Source: Selenomonadaceae bacterium
GTDB taxonomy: Bacteria; Bacillota; Negativicutes; Selenomonadales; Selenomonadaceae
Assembly: GCA_017475745.1 (NCBI GenBank)
Contig: JAFVEZ010000051.1
Location: forward strand, 1-49,840
DNA length: 49,840 nucleotides
Direction: 5' to 3'
Shown: piece after piece, positions 16,220 to 24,228 of the stretch
Numbering within the stretch: position 1 is the first letter of the stretch
Layout of the letters: every line of letters begins with the position of its first letter
The notes under the pieces: generated by a model
Told to the model about the DNA's origin: nothing
Databases searched by the model: none
What the model saw: the letters and a program-made list of their open reading frames with translations, nothing else
Made by a program: the position numbers and the translations under genes

Positions 16220-17077
16220 TCAAAGCAGTTTGCAAATTGCTTCGCTGATCCTTCGGGCAACGTAGACATTATTCATAACATAGAGATGTATACCATCGAC
16301 GCCGTGAGCCAGCAGGTCTACAATCTGGTTAAGAGCATATACAATGCCGGCTTCTCTCAGTGCTTCGGAATCATCTCCGTATTTATCGAGAATATATCTA
16401 AATTTAATCGGCAGATTGGCACCGCAGAGGTTTACCATGCGCTCAATCTGCTTTTTATTTGTCACCGGCATGATACCGGCTTCAATGGAAAGATTTATGC
16501 CAAGGCGACGTACTTTCTCCAAGAAGTAGTAGTAACTGTCGTTGTCAAAAAAGAGCTGAGATATCAAACCGTCGACGCCTGTCTCAACCTTCTCTTTGAG
16601 GTAGTTTAAATCTGTGTCCAGATCAGATGCTTCGGTGTGACCTTCTGGATAACAGGCAGCATAGATTTTAAACTTTGAACCTGTCTCTTGGCGAATGAAT
16701 TTAATCAAGTCAACAGCATGAGGAAAGTCTTCTTTAGGCTCGACGTTCGGCACTCTGTCACCGCGCAGAGCTAAGATGTTATGTACACCAAGGTTATCCA
16801 ACTTATTGAGAATGTCTACTGCCTCATCTTTGCTGATGTTGAGACAAGGCATGTGAGCAACACTTACCTTGTGATATTTATTCTTGATGGCATCAGCAAT
16901 GGCCAACATTCTGTCACTAGCATTGGCACTGCTTCCACCGGCGCCGCAAGTGACACTGATAAAGTCTGGATTAAGGTCAGAGAGTTGATCCAGCGTGTTG
17001 TAGATAACGTCGACGGGCATATCTTTACGCGGTGGGAATACCTCAAATGAAAACTTGGTCTTTTTATTGGAATCCAT
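16220..17077 (-). CDS. metF: Methylenetetrahydrofolate reductase
   Basis: MetF reduces 5,10-methylene-THF to 5-methyl-THF, which supplies the methyl group for methionine. The 285-residue flavoprotein is the usual bacterial size. It starts FSFEVFPPRKDMP and contains FISVTCGAGGSS, NILALRGDRVPN, YPEGHTEA, QLFFDN and the C-terminal HLYVMNN, all family landmarks. Start ATG at 17077 has AAGGAGG at 7-nt spacing. It lies 20 bp downstream of the radical SAM gene on the same strand. No methionine synthase is nearby. Confidence 0.95.
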   Translation of the reverse strand: MDSNKKTKFSFEVFPPRKDMPVDVIYNTLDQLSDLNPDFISVTCGAGGSSANASDRMLAIADAIKNKYHKVSVAHMPCLNISKDEAVDILNKLDNLGVHNILALRGDRVPNVEPKEDFPHAVDLIKFIRQETGSKFKIYAACYPEGHTEASDLDTDLNYLKEKVETGVDGLISQLFFDNDSYYYFLEKVRRLGINLSIEAGIMPVTNKKQIERMVNLCGANLPIKFRYILDKYGDDSEALREAGIVYALNQIVDLLAHGVDGIHLYVMNNVYVARRISEAICKLL

Positions 17078-17097
17078 TTAAAAGCCTCCTTATACAT

Positions 17098-17928
17098 TTA
17101 ACAATTTCCTGCATAGACATTGTGCAGATATTTTTTTGCGATATTTACAAGATTATATACTGTTTCTACGAGCGTTGGCGGTCGATCGGTCACGCGATAG
17201 CGCGGAAAGAATCGACTGATATGAAGAGGTATGTCCGGCGAGATCGAAGACAGCCACTCAGCTTCAGCCGTCATATCTTCAACGCTGTCATTTGCTCCAG
17301 GAATGATTAGAGTCGTTATCTCAACATGGCAACTTTCCGCAGCAATCTTGATCGTTTTCTTGACGGTCTCAAAGTCTCCGCTGATCCACTCATAGAAGCC
17401 AGAGTTAAAAGCCTTTAGATCAATATTCATTGCATCTATTAAAGGAAGAAGCTCACGAAGCGGCTTCTCGGCAACGGTACCATTTGTCACAAGCACACTC
17501 TTGAGTCCAACTTGGTGAAGGTATTTGGAAGTATCTCTAACAAATTCATAACTTATAAATGGCTCATTATAGGTGAAGGCAATGCCGATATTACCGCGTT
17601 CTTTATGCGAAAGTTCCAAAGCCAACTGTGCTAAGTATTCCGGCGTGGTGTTTTGAGTCTCAAAGGTGGAATCAGCCATTGAGATAGAATAGTTCTGACA
17701 AAACGGGCAATTTAAGTTACAGCCAAAACTGCCAACGGAGAGAATCCAACTGCCAGGATAAAATTTATAGAGCGGTTTCTTCTCGATTGGATCAAGGGCG
17801 ATTGAGGTCAGACGACCATAATTTAAATCAATGATCTCTTCACCGGTATTCATTCTTGCGCGGCATCTTCCAATCTCACCATCTGCCAGAGTGCAGTGGT
17901 GAGGACAAATTGGACAAGTTTTCTTCAT
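17098..17928 (-). CDS. amrS: AmmeMemoRadiSam system radical SAM enzyme
   Basis: A radical SAM protein of the AmrS type, related to pyruvate formate-lyase activating enzymes. I start it at ATG 17928 (MKKTCPICPHHC), behind AGGTGAT; GTG at 17937 lies within the ribosome site. Of 276 residues, the N-terminus has two Cys pairs (CPICPHHC) and a CRAR motif. The radical SAM cluster motif is GCNLNCPFCQNYSIS (CxxxCxxC). AFTYNEPFISYEF follows. The family is named for association with AMMECR1 and Memo-like proteins. Neither partner lies in this window. The biochemical role is unsettled. Confidence 0.87.
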   Translation of the reverse strand: MKKTCPICPHHCTLADGEIGRCRARMNTGEEIIDLNYGRLTSIALDPIEKKPLYKFYPGSWILSVGSFGCNLNCPFCQNYSISMADSTFETQNTTPEYLAQLALELSHKERGNIGIAFTYNEPFISYEFVRDTSKYLHQVGLKSVLVTNGTVAEKPLRELLPLIDAMNIDLKAFNSGFYEWISGDFETVKKTIKIAAESCHVEITTLIIPGANDSVEDMTAEAEWLSSISPDIPLHISRFFPRYRVTDRPPTLVETVYNLVNIAKKYLHNVYAGNC

Positions 17929-17973
17929 GAATATCACCTAACATTTTGAATTAATCATCAGTTATATGGGAAT

Positions 17974-18002
17974 ATTATATCATACTTGCCACTATTGAAC
18001 AA
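17974..18002 (-). promoter_or_regulatory. Promoter for amrS-metF
   Basis: On the minus strand TTGTTC (17997-18002) and TATAAT (17974-17979) are 17 bp apart, about 46 bp before the amrS start. It is divergent from the serC promoter, with only 19 bp between the two elements. Confidence 0.65.
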
Positions 18003-18021
18003 TTTGTGATATAAATCATAC

Positions 18022-18051
18022 TTGCTGTATTTAATTAATCTGTGATATAAT
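18022..18051 (+). promoter_or_regulatory. Promoter for serC
   Basis: TTGCTG (18022-18027) and a perfect TATAAT (18046-18051), 18 bp apart, with TGTGA in front of the -10. The decamer TGTGATATAA occurs twice, at 18005-18014 and 18041-18050, 36 bp apart, which may mark a regulator site. Confidence 0.65.
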
Positions 18052-18083
18052 ATCAGCAATTCAAGCAAAGAGAGGTATTTATA

Positions 18084-19181
18084 ATGAGTAATTTAGAAAC
18101 TAATCGCGTTTATAACTTTAACCCAGGTCCTGCAAATCTGCCGTTGGAAGTTCTCAAGGAAGCCCAGGCGGAGTTCTTGAACTTCAACAACAGCGGAATG
18201 TCTATAATTGAGATCAGTCATCGCTCCAAACCTTATGAGGAAGTTCATGCACAAGCCAAAGCAGACATCTTGGAGCTTATGAACCTTGGCAATGATTATG
18301 AGGTACTCTTTATTCAAGGTGGTGCTTCGTTGCAATTTGCAATGATCCCAATGAACTTCGCCTCACCTGAGCACAAGGGCAATTACATTCTCAGTGGCAC
18401 CTTTTCCAGCAATGCCTACAAAGAGGCAGTCACTTTGGGTGTTGGTGAAGTTGCTGCTTCAAGCAAAGAAACTGGATTTCACCATGTTCCTCAGCAAAAT
18501 GAGCTGAAGATCAATCCTAATGCTGCCTACTTGCATATCTGTAACAACAACACCATCTATGGCACAGAGTTCCACTACATTCCTGATACCAACGGCGTGC
18601 CACTCTTTGCTGATATGTCCAGTGATATGCTCTCTCGTCCTTGGGATTTCAGCAAGTTCGACTTTATCTACGCCGGTGTTCAAAAGAACCTTGGACCTGC
18701 GGGCGTCGTTCTCGTTGTTGCGAAGAAGTCGCTCATTGAGAAGAGCCGCGAGACTTTGCCGACAATGCTGCGTTATGACACCTTCTTTAAGAAAGATTCG
18801 CTCTACAACACGCCACCAGAATTTTGCATTTACATGGTCGGTAAAGTGGCAAAGTGGGTTAAATCTCAAGGCGGTTTGACGGCAATGGCTGAACGCAATG
18901 CCAAGAAAGCAAAGTTACTCTATGATGCCATTGACAACTCTGATGGCTTCTATCGCGGACACGCTGACAAAGACAGCCGCTCATTCATGAATGTGACTTT
19001 CCGTCTGCCGAATGAGGAACTTGAGAAGAAGTTTGTCGTTGAAGCGCTTGAACACAATCTCTCTGGCGTCAAAGGTCATAGAAGCGTTGGCGGCATGAGA
19101 GCTTCAATCTACAACGCTATGCCGATTGAAGGTGCAGAAGCACTTGCGAACTTCATGGATCAATTTAAGAAGGCTAACTGA
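18084..19181 (+). CDS. serC: Phosphoserine aminotransferase
   Basis: SerC is a PLP enzyme that converts 3-phosphohydroxypyruvate and glutamate to phosphoserine for serine synthesis. The 365 residues match the usual length. The N-terminus YNFNPGPANLPLEVL is diagnostic, with GMSIIEISHRS, FIQGGASLQF and the PLP-lysine region FIYAGVQKNLGPAGV. The C-terminus has GHRSVGGMRASIYNAMP. The start ATG has GAGAGG upstream. The gene has its own promoter. Its 3' end overlaps the convergent DUF815 gene by 8 bases. serA and serB are not in this window. Confidence 0.97.
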   Translation: MSNLETNRVYNFNPGPANLPLEVLKEAQAEFLNFNNSGMSIIEISHRSKPYEEVHAQAKADILELMNLGNDYEVLFIQGGASLQFAMIPMNFASPEHKGNYILSGTFSSNAYKEAVTLGVGEVAASSKETGFHHVPQQNELKINPNAAYLHICNNNTIYGTEFHYIPDTNGVPLFADMSSDMLSRPWDFSKFDFIYAGVQKNLGPAGVVLVVAKKSLIEKSRETLPTMLRYDTFFKKDSLYNTPPEFCIYMVGKVAKWVKSQGGLTAMAERNAKKAKLLYDAIDNSDGFYRGHADKDSRSFMNVTFRLPNEELEKKFVVEALEHNLSGVKGHRSVGGMRASIYNAMPIEGAEALANFMDQFKKAN

Positions 19182-20331
19182 TGCGTTGTCCAAGATAGTT
19201 GGTTACAAATTGCTGCGCTGTTCGACCGTTGCGTCCGGAGTGTGTCATCTCCCAGCGCAAGCCCTCAACTCTGAGTTGCTCATCATCAAGTTCAATATTC
19301 TGCTTCTTGAGCATGTGGCGGATAATCTCAAGGTATTCCGCTTGACTTGGTGAATAGTAGTAAATAATCAGACCGAATCTGTCAGAAAGCGAAATAGTCT
19401 CATTGATGCTATCATCACGATACAATTCGTCTTGACCATCGACGCGGTCGCGCCAAGTTTCACGAATCAAGTGACGACGATTGGAAGTGGCATAAATGAG
19501 GACGTTATCGGGGCGAGCTTCGACACCGCCCTCAATAGCAGATTTAAGATATTTATACTCTGGATCAGATTCCTCAAACGAAAGATCGTCAAGAAAGATA
19601 ACAAAGCGCTTGCTGGCGTAGCTCCGTAAAGTTTCCATAATCTCCGGCAGATTTTTAAGCTGCGGTTTGGTGATTTGAAGGAGTCTCAAGCCCTTACTAA
19701 AATATTCGTTGGCAAGCGCCTTGACACTTGAGGATTTGCCGGTGCCTCTTGCTCCAACCAGAAGTACATTATTAGCGGGTTTGCCCTCGACAAAGGCTTC
19801 GGTATTGCCTGTCAACTGCAACTTCTGATGATCGTAACCTATCAAGTCGCTGAGGTGAATATCCTCAAAATGCTTGATTCCAATGAGCTTGCCACTCCAG
19901 CGGAAAGCACAATAATCGGCAATCTCACCACAGCCATATCGCCTGTAATAATCTATCAACGAATCAGCCATACTTGTTGGATCAGCAGACAATTTAAGTC
20001 GTGTATGATTAATCGGTTTAGTTGGTTTGTATCCGACAAGAACAGAGTTTGATTCGTCATTGAAGAGTGACCAAAGGTTGATAATATCCGTGATGAAGAA
20101 GTCCTTAAGACTTGCACCGATTTTGCCGCCGTTGAGCTCAACAGTAGCAGATACCAAGTTTGGCTCGTGAGTAAGCAAATACAACAAGTATTCACAAATA
20201 ACATTGCCAGACAAGCCTAATTCTTCTGCCTTTGCTATCATCTTTGAAGTTGACTCCATTGAATTGGAAGTCAGTTCTTCTTTGTACTTTAATAAGTTAC
20301 GACATACCAGTAGATTATTTAAATCGACCAT
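19174..20331 (-). CDS. DUF815 family AAA+ ATPase
   Basis: A 385-residue P-loop ATPase of the DUF815 family. The start is ATG at 20331, with AGGTG in front; an in-frame ATG at 20343 overlaps the upstream stop. Walker A is VGARGTGKSSSVKALANEY. Walker B is FVIFLDDLSFEESD. YATSNRRHL looks like sensor 1, and SLSDRFGLIIYYYSP lies in the lid region. The first 180 residues are an unassigned helical N-terminus. Function of the family is not established. It is last in a minus-strand set with two M15 peptidases and abuts the peptidase gene, so they are probably one operon. Confidence 0.85.
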   Translation of the reverse strand: MVDLNNLLVCRNLLKYKEELTSNSMESTSKMIAKAEELGLSGNVICEYLLYLLTHEPNLVSATVELNGGKIGASLKDFFITDIINLWSLFNDESNSVLVGYKPTKPINHTRLKLSADPTSMADSLIDYYRRYGCGEIADYCAFRWSGKLIGIKHFEDIHLSDLIGYDHQKLQLTGNTEAFVEGKPANNVLLVGARGTGKSSSVKALANEYFSKGLRLLQITKPQLKNLPEIMETLRSYASKRFVIFLDDLSFEESDPEYKYLKSAIEGGVEARPDNVLIYATSNRRHLIRETWRDRVDGQDELYRDDSINETISLSDRFGLIIYYYSPSQAEYLEIIRHMLKKQNIELDDEQLRVEGLRWEMTHSGRNGRTAQQFVTNYLGQRIS

Positions 20332-20339
20332 AATGCACC

Positions 20340-20951
20340 TCATATATTAGATTTATAAAGTCTCGCCACAATCTCGTCTGGAATAGCGAAGTGTTGATAA
20401 TCCTTGCGATTATCCCAACAGTTGCCGCCCCACTCGAAACCGTGTTCAGCGAAAAGTTTGCAACAAAGATCGCTTTCCTCAATCTTGTATGGAAAGTCTT
20501 TGCTTCTGTCAATATATTCTTCAGCGGTTGCCGGTTCAAGAACTCTCTTGCCGTCAACTTCCTTGATATATGGGTTATAAAGTGGATTTATATCCACCGC
20601 CAGACCCAGTCCATGCTTGGAGACATTAGTTGTATGTGAAATCAGACGAAAGTTGAAGCAGGAAGAGTTATTGGCGAGCATTGAAGTTTCGTCATCTGCT
20701 CCGTATTCGTCAATCAAGCGAACTCGTTCAATCGGATAAGCGGCTTCGTATAGTCTTTGGAAAATATCCAGCAAGTCTGCAGCGATATTGACATTGCAAA
20801 TCAATTCGCCTTCGTGGGTTTGTCTCTCTAAATCTTTGTGAAGAATATGCAAATATCTCAAATCCTCAAGCGGAACAGTGCAGCCGTCCTTATAGGATTT
20901 GCCTTTGATTCTCGCAAAGATGTCGTTATCAATTCTTTTAATATAAAACAT
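20340..20951 (-). CDS. M15 family D-Ala-D-Ala carboxypeptidase-like protein (VanY-like)
   Basis: A zinc peptidase of the M15 family, acting on peptidoglycan stem peptides. The zinc and catalytic motifs are SKHGLGLAVDINP (S-x-H-x-x-G-x-A-x-D) and FEWGGNCW followed by DYQHF. The start is uncertain: ATG 20951 (MFYIKRIDND) overlaps the preceding gene by 14 bases, while ATG 20990 overlaps it by 53; neither has a clear ribosome site. With the longer start, the first 16 residues would be a hydrophobic signal-like stretch. I favour 20951 by coupling to the upstream gene. Substrate preference (D,D- or L,D-) is unknown. Confidence 0.82.
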   Translation of the reverse strand: MFYIKRIDNDIFARIKGKSYKDGCTVPLEDLRYLHILHKDLERQTHEGELICNVNIAADLLDIFQRLYEAAYPIERVRLIDEYGADDETSMLANNSSCFNFRLISHTTNVSKHGLGLAVDINPLYNPYIKEVDGKRVLEPATAEEYIDRSKDFPYKIEESDLCCKLFAEHGFEWGGNCWDNRKDYQHFAIPDEIVARLYKSNI

Positions 20952-21576
20952 CGTTATCAAAAGTAAAGTAAGTATTAGGATATGGCTCATCTTTGAGCGT
21001 GAAGTGCCACCACTCAGTTGAAAGCGGCTTGAAGTTATGATTCATCATCACGTCACGCAAGAATTGGCGATTATTGATCTGCTGCACAGTCAATCCGCCT
21101 TTGTAATCCGAATGAGACAGCTCACCAAAATAATCGAAAGTGCCGCCCATATCTACTTCTTTGCCGGTATTGAAGTCGCAGAGTGTTACATCAACTGTTG
21201 ATCCACGGCTATGACCCGACCTTGTGCCGAGATAGCCTTCATCAAACAGATCAGCCTTGTCAACATTCGGATAGAAATATTCCTTCATTCGAGTGTCATT
21301 GAGGTCTCCAGCCCACCTGACAAAGTTATCAACAGCCTTCTGCGGACGGTAGGCGTCATAAATCTTGAGACGATAGCCGAACTTCTTCAGCTCGTCCGAA
21401 ACTTTATTGAGAGCTTCAGCGGCTTCAATAGTCACCAATGCACAAGGCTGTTTGTAGCCGTCAATTCTGTTACCGACAAAGTTGAAGGTTGAGTAATATC
21501 TAATATCTTGTATAATATCCGGCACAACGTCAGACAACATTACAAAGCCAGTTGTATCTTCGGATAAAATCTCCAT
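20938..21576 (-). CDS. ddpX: D-alanyl-D-alanine dipeptidase (VanX/DdpX, M15D)
   Basis: A zinc dipeptidase that hydrolyses D-Ala-D-Ala. I start it at ATG 21576 (MEILSED), 6 nt after GAGGA; an ATG at 21615 has no ribosome site. The 212 residues contain DAYRPQKAV, the zinc motif SGHSRGSTVDVTL (S-x-H-x-x-G-x-x-x-D) and the C-terminal STEWWHF with the catalytic Glu and the last His ligand. In Gram-negative bacteria DdpX recycles D-Ala from cell wall; in VanA-type operons VanX gives glycopeptide resistance. No vanHA ligase is adjacent, so a wall-turnover role is more likely. Confidence 0.92.
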   Translation of the reverse strand: MEILSEDTTGFVMLSDVVPDIIQDIRYYSTFNFVGNRIDGYKQPCALVTIEAAEALNKVSDELKKFGYRLKIYDAYRPQKAVDNFVRWAGDLNDTRMKEYFYPNVDKADLFDEGYLGTRSGHSRGSTVDVTLCDFNTGKEVDMGGTFDYFGELSHSDYKGGLTVQQINNRQFLRDVMMNHNFKPLSTEWWHFTLKDEPYPNTYFTFDNDVLY

Positions 21577-21900
21577 TGTAATCCTCACATTCACGTCGTT
21601 ACAAATATATTTCAAATTGATTTACTAAGTATAGTTAATTCGTCTTAATTATCAGAAGTCCTTTAAAAATGAGTTTAGGAGCTTGTAAATTTCTCAAAAT
21701 GTTGTAAAATTGCATATAAGATTTTGAGGTTTCTTGTACGAGGTGAAGCAATTATTCCAATTTATAATAAGGTAAAATTCAAAGTTTGTTGTCTTAATTT
21801 GACAAAAATTATTTATAATATGAGAAAATTTGGTTGATTGAAGAATTGTTTGAAGAGATAGTTGAATAGTCTATTTGAAGAGATGATTGGAGGTTGTATA
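21577..21900. other. AT-rich divergent intergenic region
   Basis: 324 bp without a gene, between divergent ddpX and a HAD phosphatase. A TTGACA (21811-21816) and a TATAAT-like box near 21825 occur on the plus strand but are too close together to be a standard pair. TTTGAAGAGAT occurs twice (near 21850 and 21876), giving a short direct repeat just before the ribosome site GGAGG. On the minus strand TATACT near 21630 is a possible -10 for ddpX. I see no RNA structure of note. Confidence 0.4.
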
Positions 21901-22734
21901 ATGAGTAAGGTTATATTTATAGATGTTGACGGCACTCTTGTTGATTATGAGAATAAACTGCCGCAGTCTGCCGTTGAAGCAATTCGCAAAGCGCGGAAAA
22001 ATGGTCACAAGGTCTATCTTTGCACCGGCCGCTCCAAAGCGGAGATTTATCCAGAGATTTGGGCTATTGGTGTCGATGGTCTTATTGGCGGCAATGGCGC
22101 TTATGTTGAGGACAACGGCGAAGTCGTCGTTCACCGTCTTATCACTTTGGAGCAGTGCAAGAGGATTGTTGATTGGTTGCACAACCGCGGTCTTGAATTT
22201 TACCTCGAAAGCAACAACGGACTCTTTGCCAGTGAGCACTTCGAGGAAGCCGGAGATCCTGTCATCAAGAAGTATGCCGCCTACAAGGGTAAAGAAAGCG
22301 CTGAGAATATGACTGTCCGCAGGCTCTTCCCTGAGATGATCTTCGACGGTGAGTTGTATCGCGACGATCTCAACAAAATCAGCTTTATACTCAACACCTA
22401 TGATGACTATCTCACTGCCAAAGACGAGTTCACCGATTTAAAGGTTGGCACTTGGGGCGGCAAGGGCGATACGGCACTCTTCGGCGATTTCGGCGTCAAA
22501 GGTCTGTCAAAGTCGCGTGGTATTGCTGATTTAATGGAACACTTGAAAGCAGATAAGGCAGATACTATTGCTTTCGGTGATTCCAAATGGGATATTGACA
22601 TGTTTGAATACTGCGCGGTGAGTGTTTGCGTTGGTGACGGCGGCGATGATGCAAAGGCCGCCGCGACATTCGTGACTGACAATGTGATGGACGATGGTAT
22701 ATACAACGCCTTCAAGAAGTTAAAGCTAATCTGA
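21901..22734 (+). CDS. Cof-type HAD-IIB family phosphatase (second copy)
   Basis: A second Cof-like HAD hydrolase of 277 residues. ATG 21901 is preceded by GGAGG at 7 nt; the ATG at 21862 has no site. Motif I is FIDVDGTLVDYENK. Motif II is LCTGRSKAE. A C2-type cap lies in the middle. Motif IV is IAFGDSKWDIDMF, followed by CVGDGGDDAKAAATFVTDN. It is only moderately similar to the HAD protein at 11208, so these are paralogues and not a recent duplication. The decarboxylase gene begins within 20 bp, suggesting a joint transcript. Its substrate is unknown. Confidence 0.87.
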   Translation: MSKVIFIDVDGTLVDYENKLPQSAVEAIRKARKNGHKVYLCTGRSKAEIYPEIWAIGVDGLIGGNGAYVEDNGEVVVHRLITLEQCKRIVDWLHNRGLEFYLESNNGLFASEHFEEAGDPVIKKYAAYKGKESAENMTVRRLFPEMIFDGELYRDDLNKISFILNTYDDYLTAKDEFTDLKVGTWGGKGDTALFGDFGVKGLSKSRGIADLMEHLKADKADTIAFGDSKWDIDMFEYCAVSVCVGDGGDDAKAAATFVTDNVMDDGIYNAFKKLKLI

Positions 22735-22753
22735 TTGGACGGTGATACGTGAA

Positions 22754-24208
22754 TTGAAATCATTATACTTGACGCAGGACAGGGCGCCGCTGCTTGAGGC
22801 TTTGGAACATATGAAGGCGGCGCGATTGGTGCCATTCGATGTTCCAGGACACAAACGTGGCAGAGGCAATCGTGAGCTGACGGACTTTTTAGGACAACAG
22901 TGCCTTGATGTTGATGTAAACTCAATGAAGATGCTTGACAATCTCTGCCATCCGATCTCAGTGATACGCGACGCGGAGAAGTTGGCGGCTGAGGCCTTCA
23001 AGGCGGCGGCAGCGTTCTTCATGGTCGGTGGGACAACCTCAGCAGTACAGGCAATGATTCTGTCAACACTTAAGCCAGGTGACAAGATTATTATGCCGCG
23101 CAATGTCCACCGCAGTGCCATTAACGCCCTCATTCTCTGTGACGCCAAGCCCGTCTACATCAACCCGCAAGTTGACAATCGCCTTGGTATCTCACTTGGA
23201 ATGAGACTCAGCGAAGTCGAACAGGCAATCAAAGACAATCCGGAAGCGAAGGCGATCCTCGTCAACAATCCGACCTACTACGGCATTTGCTCTGATATTG
23301 AGGCACTCACTAAACTCGCTCACGCCAACGGAATGAAGCTCTTAGCGGACGAGGCACACGGCACTCACTTCTACTTCAACGATAGACTGCCCAAGGCTGC
23401 TATGCACGTTGGTGCGGATATGGCGGCGGTGTCTATGCACAAATCAGGCGGCTCTCTCACTCAATCTTCACTGCTCCTCTGTGGTGCTGATGTCAATGTC
23501 GGCTACGTCCACAAGATCATCAATATCACCCAATCCACCAGCGCCTCATACTTGTTGATGTCCAGTCTTGACATATCGCGTCGCAATTTAGCTCTTCACG
23601 GCGCGGAAATATTCGATAAGGTTATTGATCTCGTTGAATACGCCCGCGACGAGATCAATTCAATCGGCGGTTACTATGCCTATGGCAGTGAGATGATTGA
23701 CGGTGAGGCTGTCAATGACTTCGACATTACCAAGCTTTCAGTCTTTACGAGACCTATCGGGCTTGCCGGAATTGAGGTTTACGATTTACTTCGTGATGAA
23801 TACGACATTCAAGCTGAGTTTGGTGACATTGCCAATATTTTGGCTTATGTGTCGGTCGGTGATAGACAGAAGGATATTGAGCGCTTAGTGGCGGCATTGG
23901 CGGAAATTAAACGCATCTATCGAAAAGACTCTTCCAAGATGCTCAAGACAGAATACATTGATCCTATCGTCGTTTGCACTCCAAAAGAAGCCTTCTACGC
24001 TGACAAAAGAGCGCTTCCGATTGATGAGACTATTGGCGAAACTTCGGCGGAGTTCTTGATGTGCTATCCGCCGGGTATTCCGATTATCGCGCCCGGTGAG
24101 AAGATCACTAAAGAGATCATCGGCTACATTCACTACGCCAAGAAGAAAGGCTGCCAAATCACTGGTCCTGAAGATATGAGTATTCAAAACTTACAAGTAA
24201 TAGTTTAA
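22754..24208 (+). CDS. Orn/Lys/Arg decarboxylase, fold-type I (SpeA-like)
   Basis: A PLP-dependent basic amino acid decarboxylase of the short Bacillus SpeA type, making agmatine, cadaverine or putrescine. I prefer TTG 22754 (MKSLYLTQDRAPLLEAL), 8 nt after GGTGA; GTG at 22742 overlaps that site. The 484 residues have FDVPGHKRGRGN, the PLP region MVGGTTSAVQAMI, LLADEAHGTHFYF and the Schiff-base lysine in SMHKSGGSLTQSS. The C-terminal domain ends with CYPPGIPIIAPGE. Which substrate is used cannot be told. Polyamines attach to peptidoglycan in some Negativicutes, but there the known enzyme is of fold-type III. Confidence 0.88.
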   Translation: MKSLYLTQDRAPLLEALEHMKAARLVPFDVPGHKRGRGNRELTDFLGQQCLDVDVNSMKMLDNLCHPISVIRDAEKLAAEAFKAAAAFFMVGGTTSAVQAMILSTLKPGDKIIMPRNVHRSAINALILCDAKPVYINPQVDNRLGISLGMRLSEVEQAIKDNPEAKAILVNNPTYYGICSDIEALTKLAHANGMKLLADEAHGTHFYFNDRLPKAAMHVGADMAAVSMHKSGGSLTQSSLLLCGADVNVGYVHKIINITQSTSASYLLMSSLDISRRNLALHGAEIFDKVIDLVEYARDEINSIGGYYAYGSEMIDGEAVNDFDITKLSVFTRPIGLAGIEVYDLLRDEYDIQAEFGDIANILAYVSVGDRQKDIERLVAALAEIKRIYRKDSSKMLKTEYIDPIVVCTPKEAFYADKRALPIDETIGETSAEFLMCYPPGIPIIAPGEKITKEIIGYIHYAKKKGCQITGPEDMSIQNLQVIV

Positions 24209-24228
24209 TCAAATGGAGATGATTACCA

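Noticed and set aside
20938..21576. Vancomycin resistance cluster
   Set aside because: VanX- and VanY-like peptidases are present, but no vanH/vanA-type genes or vanRS regulators lie in the window.
22407..23148. Long minus-strand frames across the HAD and decarboxylase genes
   Set aside because: Shadow frames with no ribosome sites; both plus-strand genes carry clear catalytic motifs.
24209..24228. T-box leader before hisS
   Set aside because: Only 20 bp separate hisS from the upstream decarboxylase gene.
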